The notes: generated by a model from the sequence alone, not told the origin. DNA of 64,000 bases from Paratinospora sagittata (GCA_035771175.1 CM069596.1:14071001-14135000), one strand, 5' to 3'. Shown: positions 1 through 12,325, numbered from the stretch's first letter. A program made the numbers and translations.

Positions 1-672
1 TACATATCATATATACAAATAATATATATATGTTTAGTTTTATTTTTAATATATATACTCATGGGTATATTAGGATTATAATTATTTAACTTTTTTTAAT
101 AATATAATCGATGTGTGTGGCCAAGACTTGCCCAGCCATGTGGCTGGGCAAGTGGCAGCCTAGCACGTGCTGAGCTGCCGCCCAACTATGGCTAGGCGTT
201 ACCCAGCCACACGCTGGGTTTTACCAGCGACGATTAGAATTTATTTATTTATTTATTTTTAACATTTCCTCCGCGCTTACTCTTCATCTCTCTTTCTCAT
301 TTACTTCTACTTTTCCAGTGCCTTCTTCTTCATCTCCAGCCTTAGCAACAACTCCAGCGCCTCTCTTCTCCGCGCTTTTCTTTTTCATTTCTAGCTTTTT
401 GTACTTTTATTCTAAGTTTTTACTTTTTTCAACCTTTTCTACCCCTAACTTCTAACTAAAAATTCTACACCTATTATTCTAATACACTTCTACGGACATG
501 ATATGCATCCACTTTAGTGTCACTTACCAATTCCTCGATACTTGACCAACTACTACACCACAACCGAGTGTATCTCAATTTTGGCAAAGATTTGTCGATG
601 CCTGATGAGTGTCACATTTTGTCTCACTTGTCTGCCATTTTGATGTGTCCTTCTCCACACGAAGATCGTCGC
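1..672. other. unassigned sequence left of a minus-strand LTR; probable retrotransposon leader
   Basis: No credible gene is seen. Because the primer-binding site at 673-684 points left on the minus strand, at least the right part should be untranslated leader or internal sequence of that retroelement. Positions 121-225 form an unusually GC-rich cluster of hairpin words in an AT-rich setting. Positions 270-450 are a CT-rich tract. Confidence 0.4.
121..225. repeat. GC-rich cluster of adjacent hairpin words
   Basis: Several short inverted repeats lie side by side. CTTGCCCAGCC pairs with GGCTGGGCAAG, GGCAGC pairs with GCTGCC further on, and ACCCAGC pairs with GCTGGGT. Flanking DNA is about two-thirds A+T, so the block stands out in composition. 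Function is unknown; it may be part of a repeat element. Confidence 0.5.
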
Positions 673-684
673 GCTCTGATACCA
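673..684 (-). promoter_or_regulatory. primer-binding site for initiator tRNA-Met (minus strand)
   Basis: The + strand reads GCTCTGATACCA, the complement of TGGTATCAGAGC, which is the usual plant retrotransposon PBS matching the 3' end of tRNA-iMet. It lies 7 bp from the LTR edge at 692, which sets the element's orientation as minus. Confidence 0.75.
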
Positions 685-1261
685 TAAAAGTTGTCACACC
701 CCCAAATATTTTTTTTTTTTTTACGAATCCCTTTAATATGTGATTTGATGATAAATAGCAACAAGAGAAAATTTTAAGGTTACAACTTTGGTAGTTCTCA
801 AAAACTCCACTTTATTAGCACAACTTATATCATATTTTACAAGCTTATTCGGTCCTTCCTGCATATACTATACTTTGCACATATTTATGATTCAACTAAC
901 CCACACAAGTGTCTGAACATCCCAACAGTTAAATACAGTCATAAGTTGATAAGATTGGCTTATTAGTAGTTTATCAACAATTGTACATTATTTGATGACC
1001 AGGTCTTCTCATTTCCTTCTCTTTCCTTTTCTCTCCTACCATTTTCCGTCCACATTAATTTCCTGGAGATAAGATTTGAATAGGGTGAGCTTTAAGCCCA
1101 GTGGGTCCCCCAGCGACTTTCCACACTTTAGACAAAACATTAAAGTTGATATTTCATAACTAAAACATAAACAATATAATAGCAACAATTGCACACATAT
1201 GCAAATAGAGAGTTTGCCAACAAGTGAATTGAACATTTTATGAAATCTGACATAGTAAACT

Positions 1262-1388
1262 GCATTTAACAATCAAGCGAGGGCCAGCTTCCAACCCAAA
1301 TAAGTTGTATTTAGCAATCCAACAAGGGCCAATTTGTACCCAAGTAAGCTGCATTTAGCCATCCAGCCAGGGCCAACTTCCAACCCAA
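1262..1388. repeat. about 50-bp tandem repeat, three degenerate units, inside an LTR
   Basis: Three consecutive units each read roughly 'GCATTTAGCAATCCA' then 'AGGGCCA' then 'CTTCCAACCCAA'. The period is about 50 bp. They lie in the upstream part of the minus-strand LTR, where enhancer-like duplications are common in plant LTRs. Confidence 0.7.
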
Positions 1389-1592
1389 CTAGTGAAAGTA
1401 AAGACGTGTGCATAACTTCATCTTGATAAAAGTTAATGAAAAGACTAGAATGCACAAACCATAGGTTCCTCCCCACCTTAAAATGCGTATTATAGTAGTG
1501 TTTTCTTAAGTTTTTTCCCGAAAGATAGAAAATACAAAGAGAGTGACAGTTTGAAAGAAGTTTAGTTTGAAAGAATTTTGAAAATCTCTCCC

Positions 1593-1602
1593 CTATTTAT
1601 AG
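1593..1602 (-). promoter_or_regulatory. TATA box of the minus-strand LTR
   Basis: The minus strand reads CTATAAATAG, followed by a purine-rich GGGGAGAGA stretch. Position within the LTR is suitable for the U3/R boundary. Assignment is by motif only. Confidence 0.5.
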
Positions 1603-1724
1603 GATGAAAATTATGGGTTATTCCCGAAATGCCCTTGGAGATCATATTTAATTATCGTCTCATCCTTTGCTCGGGTAAGGTCTTGAGAAAATTCTTTTAA
1701 TGAAATACTAACTATATTTTTTCT

Positions 1725-1825
1725 CGAGATATGTCTGGAGACGATTCTTTTCAAATAATACCAACTATATCCTTTCTCGAGATATATCTCGAGACGATTC
1801 TCTTCAAATAATACCACTATATCCT
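1725..1825. repeat. about 50-bp tandem duplication inside the LTR
   Basis: Two adjacent copies share CTCGAGATAT, GAGACGATTCT and TTCAAATAATACCA. They differ by a few substitutions. The block lies upstream (minus strand) of the LTR TATA box. Confidence 0.6.
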
Positions 1826-1914
1826 TTTTTTTATTTTTAGCCTCAAACTTTTCTCATCATATCCATTTTGTCTCTTTTTGTCATTTTCTGGTTTTTAGGT
1901 GAAAATGTTACAAT

Positions 1915-2860
1915 GGATCTCTGTGGTATTGGGAAACCATGGACATTCCGAGCTTTTGCAAGAATTAGTGAACTCCGAAAAACCAGACACTGTGTTTCTT
2001 GTTAAGACAAACGCCACTATGTTTCAAGCAGAACAAACAAAATGTAGACTCAAATATTATTAGTGTTTCTCAATGGAGCAGGATGGATTGAACGGTGGAC
2101 TCATGTTGCTCTAGAACGACCGTATTTCTTCACAATTGAATCCTATTCAATGGGGCACACGATGTTGTTATCACAGACACACAAGGTAAGGTGTGGTGAT
2201 TCACTGGCTTTTACAGCGTCTGAGATCCAACAGTTTGATTGCATCCATGGGAGTTGTTGATCAAGTTAAGCAAACTTTCCAACCGACCTTCGAATTGAAG
2301 AGGTGACTTCAATGAAATAATTCTCAAACATGAGAAGTCGGGGAGAAGGGGCTTTCCAAAACCTTTTAATGGACCTACAAATTTAGAGATGTTGTTGATG
2401 TGTATGAGTAGCAAACACATGATGCTCTTAGGTTTTAAGTTTATGTGACATAACAAATGCGAAGGTGTGCACTAAAGAGGTTGGATAGATAGCTTTGCAA
2501 TCAGAATTGGTGAAATTCATTTGAGATGTCGAAGAACAAGAATTTGTACTTCATCTAGTTCTCAGATCATCACCCTATCATGCTTATAACGAAAGACTTC
2601 TTAACCCAAAAGTTTCCTAAACCACTTAAGTTTGAGGATCTGTGGCTTTGAAAACCAAGTTTACATGGTGTAGTTGTTGAGGCTTGGGAGCATCTAAATT
2701 CCAATAAGACGTCAGTTGTTGATAAGATTGAAACTTGCAAACATAAAATAAAAGCATGGAGTAAATTGTGTCACTCTCGAAACAAAGAAGATATTGCTCC
2801 CCTTATACTTCATCCATGATTTGTAATTCTCTATGTGGCTTGTTGGGTCTTCGATGCCAT
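1915..2860 (+). pseudogene. degenerate LINE ORF2 fragment, APE-type endonuclease region
   Basis: Read across frameshifts, the + strand gives the order expected of plant L1-type LINE endonucleases. First comes a start reading CGIGKPWTFRAL, then a block with 'PDTVFLVKT', then 'GGLMLLWND', then 'GDFNEIILKHEKSG'. Then comes the post-endonuclease section with 'FEDLWL' and 'KIETCKHKIKAWSK'. Frameshifts and stops interrupt it at several places, and the reverse transcriptase is missing downstream. It begins 3 bp after the LTR edge at 1912. This is a dead fragment; family assignment is from motif order only. Confidence 0.7.
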
Positions 2861-4502
2861 TATATTTTCCTATCTCAAATGTCTTCACCTTTTAAAAAAA
2901 GGAGTTTCAAGGGTCTTGCCAATAAAGGGAGGCTAAAGGTCATCTAATTTATCATTAGTGTAGTACCCCTCGGACCTCATCGATTGTCTTGCTGCCAACT
3001 TGGGTGAGCAACTTGTGGTAAACTAGGATGATTGGCTTTATCTTATTTTAGAAAACCTCCGAAAAACTAGCCTTCTGAGATAACCAACCAAAAGATCAGA
3101 GTGTTTCTTTTTAGTTTCGAGGGAGTAACAAATGTCTACCATTGGTAGTCATCTACACTAATACTCATTGCTGCTTCTATTTTTTCCTCACCGAGCTACT
3201 CTTGGGCATGAGTTAACACTTTTGTTCTTGCTGGCCTCATCCTTTTGCACCCTCTTGGGACGATGTGAAGAAGATTTTTAAGACATGGTAGAGGAGTCCT
3301 TCTCAGCCAGGGAAGACTCCATTGTTGTTGTTGATGTTGCTACCATTGCTTGTATAGGAGCTGTGAGATCCTTTTTACAGTCTTTTCAAAATTGCTCAAC
3401 TTGGCTCGTTATGTTCTACTCCTTTAGGCCAAGTTGCACATAGAGCCTTCTGGTGATTGGTCATGCTTAGCATGGGACCATGGAGGTGAGCCAAAGAGTC
3501 TTCTAAGGTTAACAAGTTGCTTAGGGATATGCTTCTTGAATCATAAGGGATGAGCTGACAGTGACTTACAATGTCAATCCCCGTAGACTCAAAAGTTGGT
3601 GCAAGATTGGCCAACACTAAAAAAAGAGTTAGAACTTCGATTGAACTTGGACCAACCTCGTTGTTGTGCACTCAACTCCTTATTTGCAAAGGAATAATTA
3701 GAGATGACTACTGTGAGGAACATTGGTGCGGTGCCAGCTAATAACCTTTTGATGCCTATGTCGAAGCTTTACTGACTAAAGTTGTAAAATAAGGTAAGAA
3801 TTTATTGTATAGTACAAATAATAAATTATCTTTTTGAGTTACTCTTGAGGTATTTATATTGGAGTGGTCTCCTCAAGGTGTGGTCCTCACTTCTGAATAT
3901 AGTCCCACTTCAAGTCTTACTTGGTTGTGCTTAAGTGGGCGTTTGTACCTTTTTCTCTTTATCTCATCTCAAGATTCAAGATTTTAAATGATTATTGTCA
4001 CCTCAACGTTTCGAGGTGATAATGTTTTGAATTTTTGTTCAAGTTGTCCATTCTTGTCGAAATATGGTCCAACAACTTATTTAATATAATATGTAGTCAA
4101 AATAATCTTTTAATAAATCTAAATAAATATTTAAAAATAAAAAAGAAATTAAGAAAAAAAAATAAATAGTATTTTTGAAATCTTTAGGTTGGGAATAGAA
4201 AAAAAATACAAAAAGGAAAACAAAGAAAAAAAACTCTAGATTGATCGGCCTTTTTGTTGTTTTACACTTGGCTTTGTAGCGCAAAAAAAAAACCTCTCCT
4301 ATGGAAGCTCATTTAGTAACATGCAAAATACGAGTAAGAATTGAAATAGTTTGGAATAATGCCATAGTTACTCTCCAGTTTTTACTCAAATTGTTAAAGT
4401 GGCAAGTAGCCACCTCAATTGGGCTTCCACATCATTTAACAAGTATGGTGAAGACGAGGAGGTGGGGTTTCTCCCAACAAGGTGTTGGCCCAGTCAGTCA
4501 AG
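2861..4502. other. unassigned intergenic sequence
   Basis: No coding region of interest and no clear terminal repeats were recognised. Around 4085-4300 there is a very A/T-rich tract with long A-runs. Short open frames here have no recognisable domain. Confidence 0.4.
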
Positions 4503-5443
4503 TGTCTAATAGGGGGGGGGGGGGGTGAATTGGATAAGTTGCAAGTTATTCCTTTCTCAAAATAAATAACAGAAAATTAAAGTGTAGGGAAAATAAACAA
4601 AATATACAAAAATTTATAGTAGATCGGTCGCGCCTACATTCACTACCTAATCTCCCCGATTAGGATTTTCAAACTCCACTAGTAAATCCTCTTCAAGGGT
4701 GAGGATTAAACCGTTACACTCTCTCAACTTACGGGTGTGAGATAACCATTACACTTTTCAACTTACGGGGTGAGAGCAACCGTTACACTTGAGCTTAAAC
4801 AAGCTCTTAGTGACTCACAATCACTTTACAAAATAAATTTCAGTACAACAATTTGATTCTCTTGCCAAGAATCAAATGAAATACTTACAGAGCAATTATG
4901 AACGCCACACAAGGTTTGTTCAGCAAGATGGAAAAGTTTAAGCTCAGCTGAAAATGTGAAGTTTTCTCCTCCTCACTTCCTTTGGATTTTGATTCATGAA
5001 TGTGAAATTTGAAGCTCACAAATTCGAGGAAAGATTTCAAAAATCTCAGAGAATAAAAAGAACTCTTTTCACAATGTTTTACACCGAAAATAGAAGTCTA
5101 AATTTCAAAGAGTGTAAGACATAAAAATCTCTTTTTTGTCTCAGCGTATATGTGTATACTGTATATATCAAGCAATACCAAAGTCTTCTTCTTAAAGATG
5201 AGCACTAGGGTTTCAATCTCCCAAAAACCCTAAACTTTTTATTTGAATTTCAAAATTCAACGAATAAAATCTTTCATGGAAATGATATAAACACGACTGT
5301 TGAAGATTTCTGTCAAAAAACATTTTCACCAAAATAGTAAATGAATCAGAACTGACGCCGCATGCTTCAGAAGTTTGATTCTTCTGACAATAGTTAGGTG
5401 AGCGTCTTGCAGCTCATGGAGGGCGCTACTGCAATAAAAACCC
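4503..5443 (+). mobile_element. element C, first segment (head of the word-array family)
   Basis: It begins TGTCTAATAG and then a run of 14 G followed by TGAATTGG. Next comes the second family box near 4615-4672 (TTATAGTAGATCGG, then CCTAATCTCCCCGATTAG). Two to three short bridge repeats ending 'AACCGTTACAC' follow. The segment ends in the start of its word array (GAGCGTCTTGC, GGAGGGCGCTACT at about 5399-5430). It is cut at 5443 by a solo LTR and resumes at 8237. No protein is encoded. See element A for the fuller plan. Confidence 0.6.
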
Positions 5444-8236
5444 TGTAATGCCCTGTACCCCAGATTGACATCATCTTGACACGTAGGATACTGAAATATA
5501 CGTATTTATGTGTATGACTCGTAGAAACCCCACATATTTTGTTGGTTCAGAATTCTCTAGGCTTAGAAGCCAAATGAACCCGATTCGGCAACGTTCCAGT
5601 TGCCCGTATCTTAGGAATTAAAAAGGCCAAATTGACTATGACCTTGAGATGTGTGCCCCAAATAGCGACGTGGACCTCATGGTTGCTTTCGGAACGTGTT
5701 TTATAAAAAAGATCATATAAGTTAGGTCTTGCTTTGATTTCAAAATGGCCGAGAGCGGACATCGAAAAATTTTAATATACATATATATAGAGATAAAGGA
5801 ATTTTTGCCACCGATTACATCAATAGCTTGATCTCCTAGATTCGTGGTCCGATTGAGCTGATATTTTGACAGATTATTCTTCTCTGATAGATCTTCATTT
5901 TGGAGGATGAAGCTCTTGATCAGAGTTTTCTACTGTGAGGTATAAGATTCCAAACACTGCTGCTCAGATTTGCTGATTTTCATGCGCAATTTTGATCAAA
6001 CGGATGGATCTCGCATTATTACCGTTGGATTGAGCTGAAATTTTACCAAAAGGTTGGTAACTGACTCATAAAAATTTTGAACGGTTAAGATGTTAAATTG
6101 GTGAGTTTTTTGCATGAAATTTATTATCTAAGTGCAAGTAATTGCAACATGGAAACTATTTTTTTTATTTAAGTGTGTTTTTTTAGTGTGGGCCCAACTT
6201 GCAACTTGGCTTCTATAAAACCAATTGGACGACTTTCTTGCTCATTTTCAGCTTGAAAAAGGGGGGAAAGAGATGGAAAAGAGGAGAGGAGAAGAAACCA
6301 AGGTTTTTGGGTGTTCTTGCTCAAGAATCTCCTAAGGTAAGCATGTTTTACCATTCTTCTTCCTAAAAATCTCTTTAGCTTATGCATTTGAGCTTCCTTT
6401 TTTATCTAAGTAATGGTATGAGCCATGATTTGAAAGTTTTTCAGACCTAGGGTTTGGTTGCATGTGCTCTTTTGAGCTTGTTAATGATAGAAATGGCTTC
6501 CCTTGACCTAGAACAACATCCTTAAAGTGTTTTCCACATTCAAATCTCAGATTTGAAGGAGTGGTAGAAGAACACTTGTTGGAGATAGACCTTGCATGTT
6601 TGATATGTGTGTTTGGATGTTGTTGGGAACCCATTTATGGTGAAACCCCCAGCGAGGTTGTTTATATTTGACCTAAATCTAGTTTATGGACTTAGGGTTT
6701 TCCAATTGATTTGCATGTCAACTATGTTGATTAAATGGGTCATTGTGGATGAATGATGGTTTAAAATACTGATTTTTCATGTTGGAAAACCTAGGTGTAG
6801 TGCAAATTTGGCTAAGGCCATGATTTGGGACTTTGCCTAAATTTGGGGCTTTTGGCCTAGACTAAGTCAATTAATTAAATTGACATGAGATTAGTCTAAA
6901 TTGACCCAATTTATGTTTGAATGCATTGTATTATTGTTGGTTGGATCATGGGAGTCAACCTTAGGCATTCCTTTGGGTTGTATGAGATCTAATTAGGTGT
7001 ATAATGGTTTGATTGAGCTATATGGGTTAGCTCATTGGTGCAACCATTTTAGAGTCTATGTTGGCTAGTGAATTGGGGCTTAATCATGGTTAATAGGCAT
7101 GTAATTGCATTGATTCTAATGATGAATGAACCTATGTTATATACAACGTTTGTGATTGATCCAATTGTCCCCAATTGTGCCAATTGAGGGTTGAAGTGCC
7201 TAGTATTGGTTGGATTTGGATTGGCTAAGTCTAGCTAATCAATAGTGAGCGTTTCTTTACATTTAGTTTTTATATGTGGCATTGTATTATATAAAATGTA
7301 TTAAATTGATATATATTTGTTATGCATGATTTAATAATTCATGAAATGAATTTGAGTATAGTTTAGTTGGGTTAGCAATTGGGTGGATCTCCTAGTATAG
7401 AGTTTTGGGTAATTCCATTGGGTTGGATGGTGATCCCTAGTTGTGGACCTTGCAGAGGATTTTTATGGATTGTGTATGTTAGGATCGCCTAGGCATGGTA
7501 CTTATCTTGGTGGGCTAATCCTATGGTTCATATAATCCCAAAAATTCTAATAGAATACGGGTAAGGAAGTTCAATCGGGCAATGAGTGTCGCGCACTCAG
7601 GCTCTTGTATTGCTTCTTACTCAGGAGGTGTCTAGGATTGCATATAATATGTTTGAAAAATGAAACGCATTGTCTTGAATATTGACATGATGCATTATGT
7701 TTAGCTTGTATATGATCTTGTATATCATCATGTTATTGAAATCGCTTTGATGATCTTTTACCATGTTTTATATAAATGCATGTCTATTGCCACTTGTATA
7801 AACATTCACTGAGCTTGTTGTAGCTCACTCTTCATTCTTATCATTTCAAATTCTGATAGGAAGGGAAAATGGAAGGCCTAGCTACGTAGAGCTTATCGAG
7901 TTTTTGTGATGTAGGTGTTTTGTACATTTTTGCATTTCGGTATCATGTACATAATAACACCTAGTGTACTATACTTAACACATAGATGAGATGTAATTTG
8001 CATGTTAGGTATGGTTTGTATATTTTGGACTTTGGAATTTTATATTTGCCCCTTTTTGGAGAATGTAATTATATTGATGTGTAATTATATCTATTTTTAT
8101 GCTTAGACGGATGCTAGTTTGGGATTATGTGTTTATTAGGTTGTTTAGATGAGGTGATGGACACCGGGTGTATTGAGGGAGGATATATCAGGGGGTTCCG
8201 TGTCAGTCATGACGTCGCTTGTCGTGGGTTGTGACA
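5444..8236 (+). mobile_element. large solo LTR, Ty3/gypsy type
   Basis: It begins TGTAATGCCC and ends GGGTTGTGACA, the terminal words shared by the other gypsy LTRs here. It has one LTR's features only: a TATA box at 6214-6220, a probable splice donor near 6339, and a 3' portion (7560-8236) homologous to the smaller LTR at 9757-10620. No second LTR, PBS, PPT or protein is seen, hence a solo LTR of about 2.8 kb. The flanks AACCC and ACCAA do not form a clean target duplication. However, element C continues on both sides with the same word array, which supports an insertion. Confidence 0.65.
6214..6220 (+). promoter_or_regulatory. TATA box of the 5444-8236 LTR
   Basis: TATAAAA lies in CTTCTATAAAACC. 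It is followed about 90-120 bp downstream by a CT/GA-rich leader and a GT donor at AAGGTAAGC. Motif-based. Confidence 0.45.
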
Positions 8237-8330
8237 ACCAAGAGGTTCATTTAGCACATGAGCGTCCTGCATTAGAATGAGCGTCCTGCAGTTCATCAAT
8301 GTCACGTGTTAAACAACAATCGTACGGTGT
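8237..8330 (+). mobile_element. element C, second segment (word array)
   Basis: It carries two copies of GAGCGTCCTGCA at 8264-8295, matching the array left of the solo LTR and the segment at 29165-29840. The right boundary, where an unclassified repeat begins, was not resolved. Confidence 0.5.
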
Positions 8331-8957
8331 CAAATAATAATAAACTGATGAAAATCTGGTTGTCGTCCTCTAGGATTATACTATAGTTACTAAATACTAT
8401 TTTCACTAATTATTAATTTTACCTAGACAATCAAAGTATAAGATTTGAATAAACTAAACAATTAAAGTAAAAGTAAATAAAAAAACAATTAAACAATGGA
8501 TTAATATCAAGAAAGGAATATCTATAGGTCCAACTTCACCTAACCGTCAACTATATAGATTAGCTATATTTATTATTAATTCGTTCTTCTCTTTTATAAG
8601 TCAATAATCCTTAAATCTCTAATTCTCTCTCTCGAGTGCCGAATTAGAACATATTATTAAGGAGTTGATTTCAATCTCTCAATAAAAACCAAAACCCTAA
8701 TAACTCATTGAACTATGTGATTTTCCTTACAACTTCAAAAGATATCATAAACCTCTCAATTCTACGATGATCTTAGGTTATATTTTCCTTAGTCCAACCC
8801 GAAGAACCCTCTCTCGAGTGCCACCCCCCAAGTCTAGGATCATTCAATCCGTGATCAAGAGATTAAAAGCATTAAACCTAGAAAATATAAATAAATATGA
8901 AGAATCAATTAATGATAAACATAAAACCAATCTTAACACATAGAATCAAGTATAGGA
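8331..8957. repeat. unclassified interspersed repeat X, part 1
   Basis: AT-rich, non-coding DNA with CTCTCTCGAGTGCC occurring twice (about 8630 and 8812). It appears to continue at 14116-14699 and 28987-29164 once the nested insertions are removed. It interrupts the word array of element C. Its ends and class could not be determined. Confidence 0.35.
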
Positions 8958-9364
8958 TGTAACACCCCAGAAATTGAAACAATTAGATAATACATCATAA
9001 AATGACATAAAGCAACAGTGTTCGTTTGAACATTGTACTCAACATGAAATGAGAACTGAGGATGGAAGTTCTTTGAATTATGCCCAATGAAGTGCCCACA
9101 AAGTACCCAACGAAGTGTCCAAAAAAGTGCCTGAAAACCCCAGAAAAATGCCCAATTACCCGGGTGTCGGTCGACCCAAGAAGGGGGTGAATTGGGTGCG
9201 ATGGTCAATTTTGAAAATATCTTCCAATAACTTAATGATTTACATGTGTGTATTGGAATTGTATCCAAAATATAACACATACTAAATTGTAAACGTGTGA
9301 CACATAGATTTATAGTGGTTCGGCCAAGCCTACGTCCACCACCTAATCTCCCGATTAGAATTTT

Positions 9365-9750
9365 CTCAATCAACTAACTGATTCTCTTATCGGGTGAGAA
9401 CCAAACCTTTACAACAACCCTTTTACAAGTTAAAGGCAAACCTATCCTTTTACGAGCTAAGGATGAACCGTATTTCATTTTTTCGAGATGAGAAAAAAAA
9501 CCCATGTTCCTTTTATGGCATAAGGAAGAACCGTTTTCCTTTTACAGGATAAGGAAGAACCATGAACCTTTTACGGGATAAGGAACAACCATTTCTCTTT
9601 AAGAGATAAACTATCATTTTTCAAGTTAAGGACACACCTATCCTTTTACGGGATGAGGATGAACCGGTTTCCTACTTGCAGGTAAGGATAAACCTTTTTC
9701 TCTTTTACAGGTTAAGAGATAATCTATCCTTTTATGGGATGAGGATGAAC
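9365..9750. repeat. bridge repeats in element A
   Basis: About ten units of 30-40 bp alternate 'CCTTTTACGGGATAAGG' with 'AAGAACCGTTT' or 'GATGAACC'. The first half of each unit is roughly the inverse of the second (CCTTT...AAAGG type), so each unit can form a weak hairpin. Comparable runs occur at 14955-15097/25066-25120 (element B) and 62450-62640 (element D). Confidence 0.75.
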
Positions 9751-9756
9751 CGGTTC

Positions 9757-10620
9757 TGTCACAACCCATGATATGTGACATCAGAACCAGCACAGAACCC
9801 CATGTATATCCTCCCACGACATACATGGCATCCCGATAAGCCTTCTAATACACACCATAATCCCCAAATACACAACAATAACACATATGAACATAATCAA
9901 ATAATATTACATTCCCAAAATGTAGCCATAAAATTTTTATTTTTATTTTTTAAGTCCATAATAATCAAAAGTACAAAATAATACTTAACCATGAATTACA
10001 AACCCATCTAAGTATTAAATACATACTATAGGTGTTATTTAGTACATATTTAACAAAATATAAAAGTACTAAACACCTACATCAAAAAGTGTATGGGAAA
10101 ACGCTTCGCAGCTAAGCTTTTCCCTTCCCTTCCTTATCCGAACCTTAAAAGGTAAGAGTGAGGGTGAGCTACAACAAGTTCAGTAAATGTTCTATACAAG
10201 TGGCAACATATATATGCATTTAATTAAAACATTGAAAGATCATTAAAACCATTTAAATAATCATGAGAGTAAGCAAGATTACATACATGCCAATTTAATG
10301 TATCATGTCATAAACAAGATAATGCATACCATTTATAAACATGCATATGCAACTTAAACACCTCGTGAGTAAGAATTAGTACAAGGGCCATGTGTGCGCG
10401 ACACTCATGCCCAACCGATTTCTTACCCGTATCTAAAACACTGTTCCAAAACACTTTTTTGACATATTTTTGACATCATTCCAAAACTTTATGCACGCAT
10501 TAAACAACTTAAAAGCATGCAAAGACACTCGAACCAACAAGTGTCAAGCATCAAATACGTATACGCATACGAATATGAATACGGGTCAAAATTACGTCAT
10601 CCTAAGGTACGGGCATTACA
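9757..10620 (-). mobile_element. solo LTR, minus strand, TSD GGTTC, inside element A
   Basis: The + strand begins TGTCACAACCC and ends GGGCATTACA, flanked on both sides by GGTTC (9752-9756, 10621-10625). On the minus strand it is TGTAATGCCC...GGGTTGTGACA. Its last about 680 bp align by eye with 7560-8236 of the larger solo LTR, including GAGTGTCGCGCAC and CTTGTTGTAGCTCAC. It is about 1.9 kb shorter and lacks the matching TATA/leader part, so it looks like a promoter-deleted derivative of the same LTR family. Confidence 0.85.
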
Positions 10621-11639
10621 GGTTCTCTTTTACAAGTTCAGAGATAACCTTTCATGATTTCAATCCTGAAATCATTAAGTGAACTTCATTCACTTGTCTT
10701 GGTTGTTTCAATCCAGAAACACATTAGCATTACAACACTAAGATGTTGGTTGGTTTTAACGTAGTAGAAAGATATGAAATATGAAATAGGTAATGCTAAG
10801 TTGAAATACACCTTCAGTCATTTACCTTTCAATGTTCGGTATTGCTCAAGTGCAGTTTTGAAAAGCATGAATGATATGATATGAAAATCAGTGCTTCTTC
10901 GAAAATAATAAATACCGAATAAAGATTGACTTAAAACACGAATGATTGGTGTAAATCAAAGACACAGACAATTTTCAAAATAGATATAAAATATAAGTAT
11001 GAAAACTTTTGGTTCAATGATCAGTAGTTAATACAACTACTGATATATGCAATACAATACTTAAGATATGAAATTAAGTACAACTGTATATCTTGAACTA
11101 TTTCTCAAATTCTATCTCCAGCAAGAATGATACCAAATATGAATCAGTGCTGAGAATTTGAGTTGATACCAATAAAGATAGATTTTCAAAAATAAAGTAT
11201 AATTGAAGCTCAATATGAGAATCTATTGTAATCGTAAAGGTATCAGTGAAAAATACTTTGAAAGATTAGAACATGAAATTTATTTTGACACAGATTAACT
11301 TTCAAAAAGTATTGGCACAACACAAAGTGATTGACAAGTTGTTTGATCCTAAGTGCTGATATTTATAGACTTAGTGGGATATAGCCGTTAGACATTTGAA
11401 GTTCAAATAATATGAACGTTTACACACAGCGGCTAGAATGTTATATGAAAAGGGAAATTGCAATTTTCACTAACATTCTGGTTCTTTTCAGATTTCATGA
11501 AAAAGGAAAGTTTTAAAAAAACTTATTTCATGTATCAAAGACGATCTCTAATAGGTCTGAAAAGGACTCTGTGGAAAGGTATGTTCTGAAAAAGCAAACT
11601 TACGTAGTATACTTGTTCGAACAGTGATGGTTGTTGAAT

Positions 11640-12325
11640 TAGTGTCATGATTCCATAATCAGCATCCTGACGCATAATGCCAACTTTGTCGTTTTGTTCC
11701 TTGAGGGCGCTCATTACGTATAAGAGTCCTACATAACACTTAAGTGATGGTGCTTCATACTCGTAAGCGTCCTGACTTACTTTGACACTTAAATGACTTA
11801 ACCTTAAGGGCGCTAATGCACCGTTAGCGTCCTACTATGTTTTAAAATAGTTAAGTACATGAGGGCGCTACTATCCGAGTAAGCGTCCTGCCAGTTTAAA
11901 ACATAAAAACAAAACATGAGGGCGCTACAACTATGTAAGCGTCCTACCAGTTAAAAGCTTTTTAAATAAAAACACAAGCATACTAAAGGACAATCAGCGT
12001 CCTGAAAGTTACTAAGTTGATTCCTAAAGGTGATGACGCTTTTATCCAGATAGCGTCCTGATAGATTGTTCAACTTATAAATATCAGCGTCCTCAAAGAA
12101 ACATTCTTTGAAGAACTTAAGACATCTTTCAGTGAGCTGATGCTAAGTCAGCTTCCTGACAACTTCAGAGGTTGACTAATAAAGGAGGTCGCTACTATAC
12201 AAGTAAGCGTCCTGATAAATTAGTCAATTCAACCTTGAACGTTATCAGCATCCTAATGAACTATCAGTGTCCTGACTTATCAAGTTCAGGAGAGCGCTAC
12301 TAACTCATTAGCGTCCTGAAAGATT
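11640..12325. repeat. palindromic word array of element A (AGGGCGCT ... AGCGTCCT)
   Basis: Roughly ten units pair GAGGGCGCTACT with GTAAGCGTCCTG at a distance of 10-20 bp; unit spacing is about 60-70 bp. The two words are near reverse complements (AGGGCGCT against AGCGTCCT, one mismatch), so each unit can fold as a hairpin. Decayed forms AGCATCCTG and AGTGTCCTG are present, as expected from CpG change. Confidence 0.75.

Larger units (their letters stand above)
692..1912 (-). mobile_element. 5' LTR of a minus-strand Ty3/gypsy-type retrotransposon
   Basis: On the + strand it begins TGTCACACCC beside the PBS and appears to end TGTTACA at 1912, so the minus-strand LTR runs TGTAACA...GGGTGTGACA. 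These are the same terminal words as in the complete gypsy element at 15098-25065. A minus-strand TATA box lies at about 1593-1602. The word CCCACTGGGCTTAAAGCTCACC on the minus strand resembles the 3' half of the other LTRs here. The right boundary is inferred from the TG/CA rule only; no target duplication was confirmed. No internal protein is visible to the left. Confidence 0.6.

Noticed and set aside
5439..8241. Clean target duplication around the 2.8-kb LTR
   Set aside because: AACCC and ACCAA do not match; the insertion is argued from LTR ends and the split word array instead.
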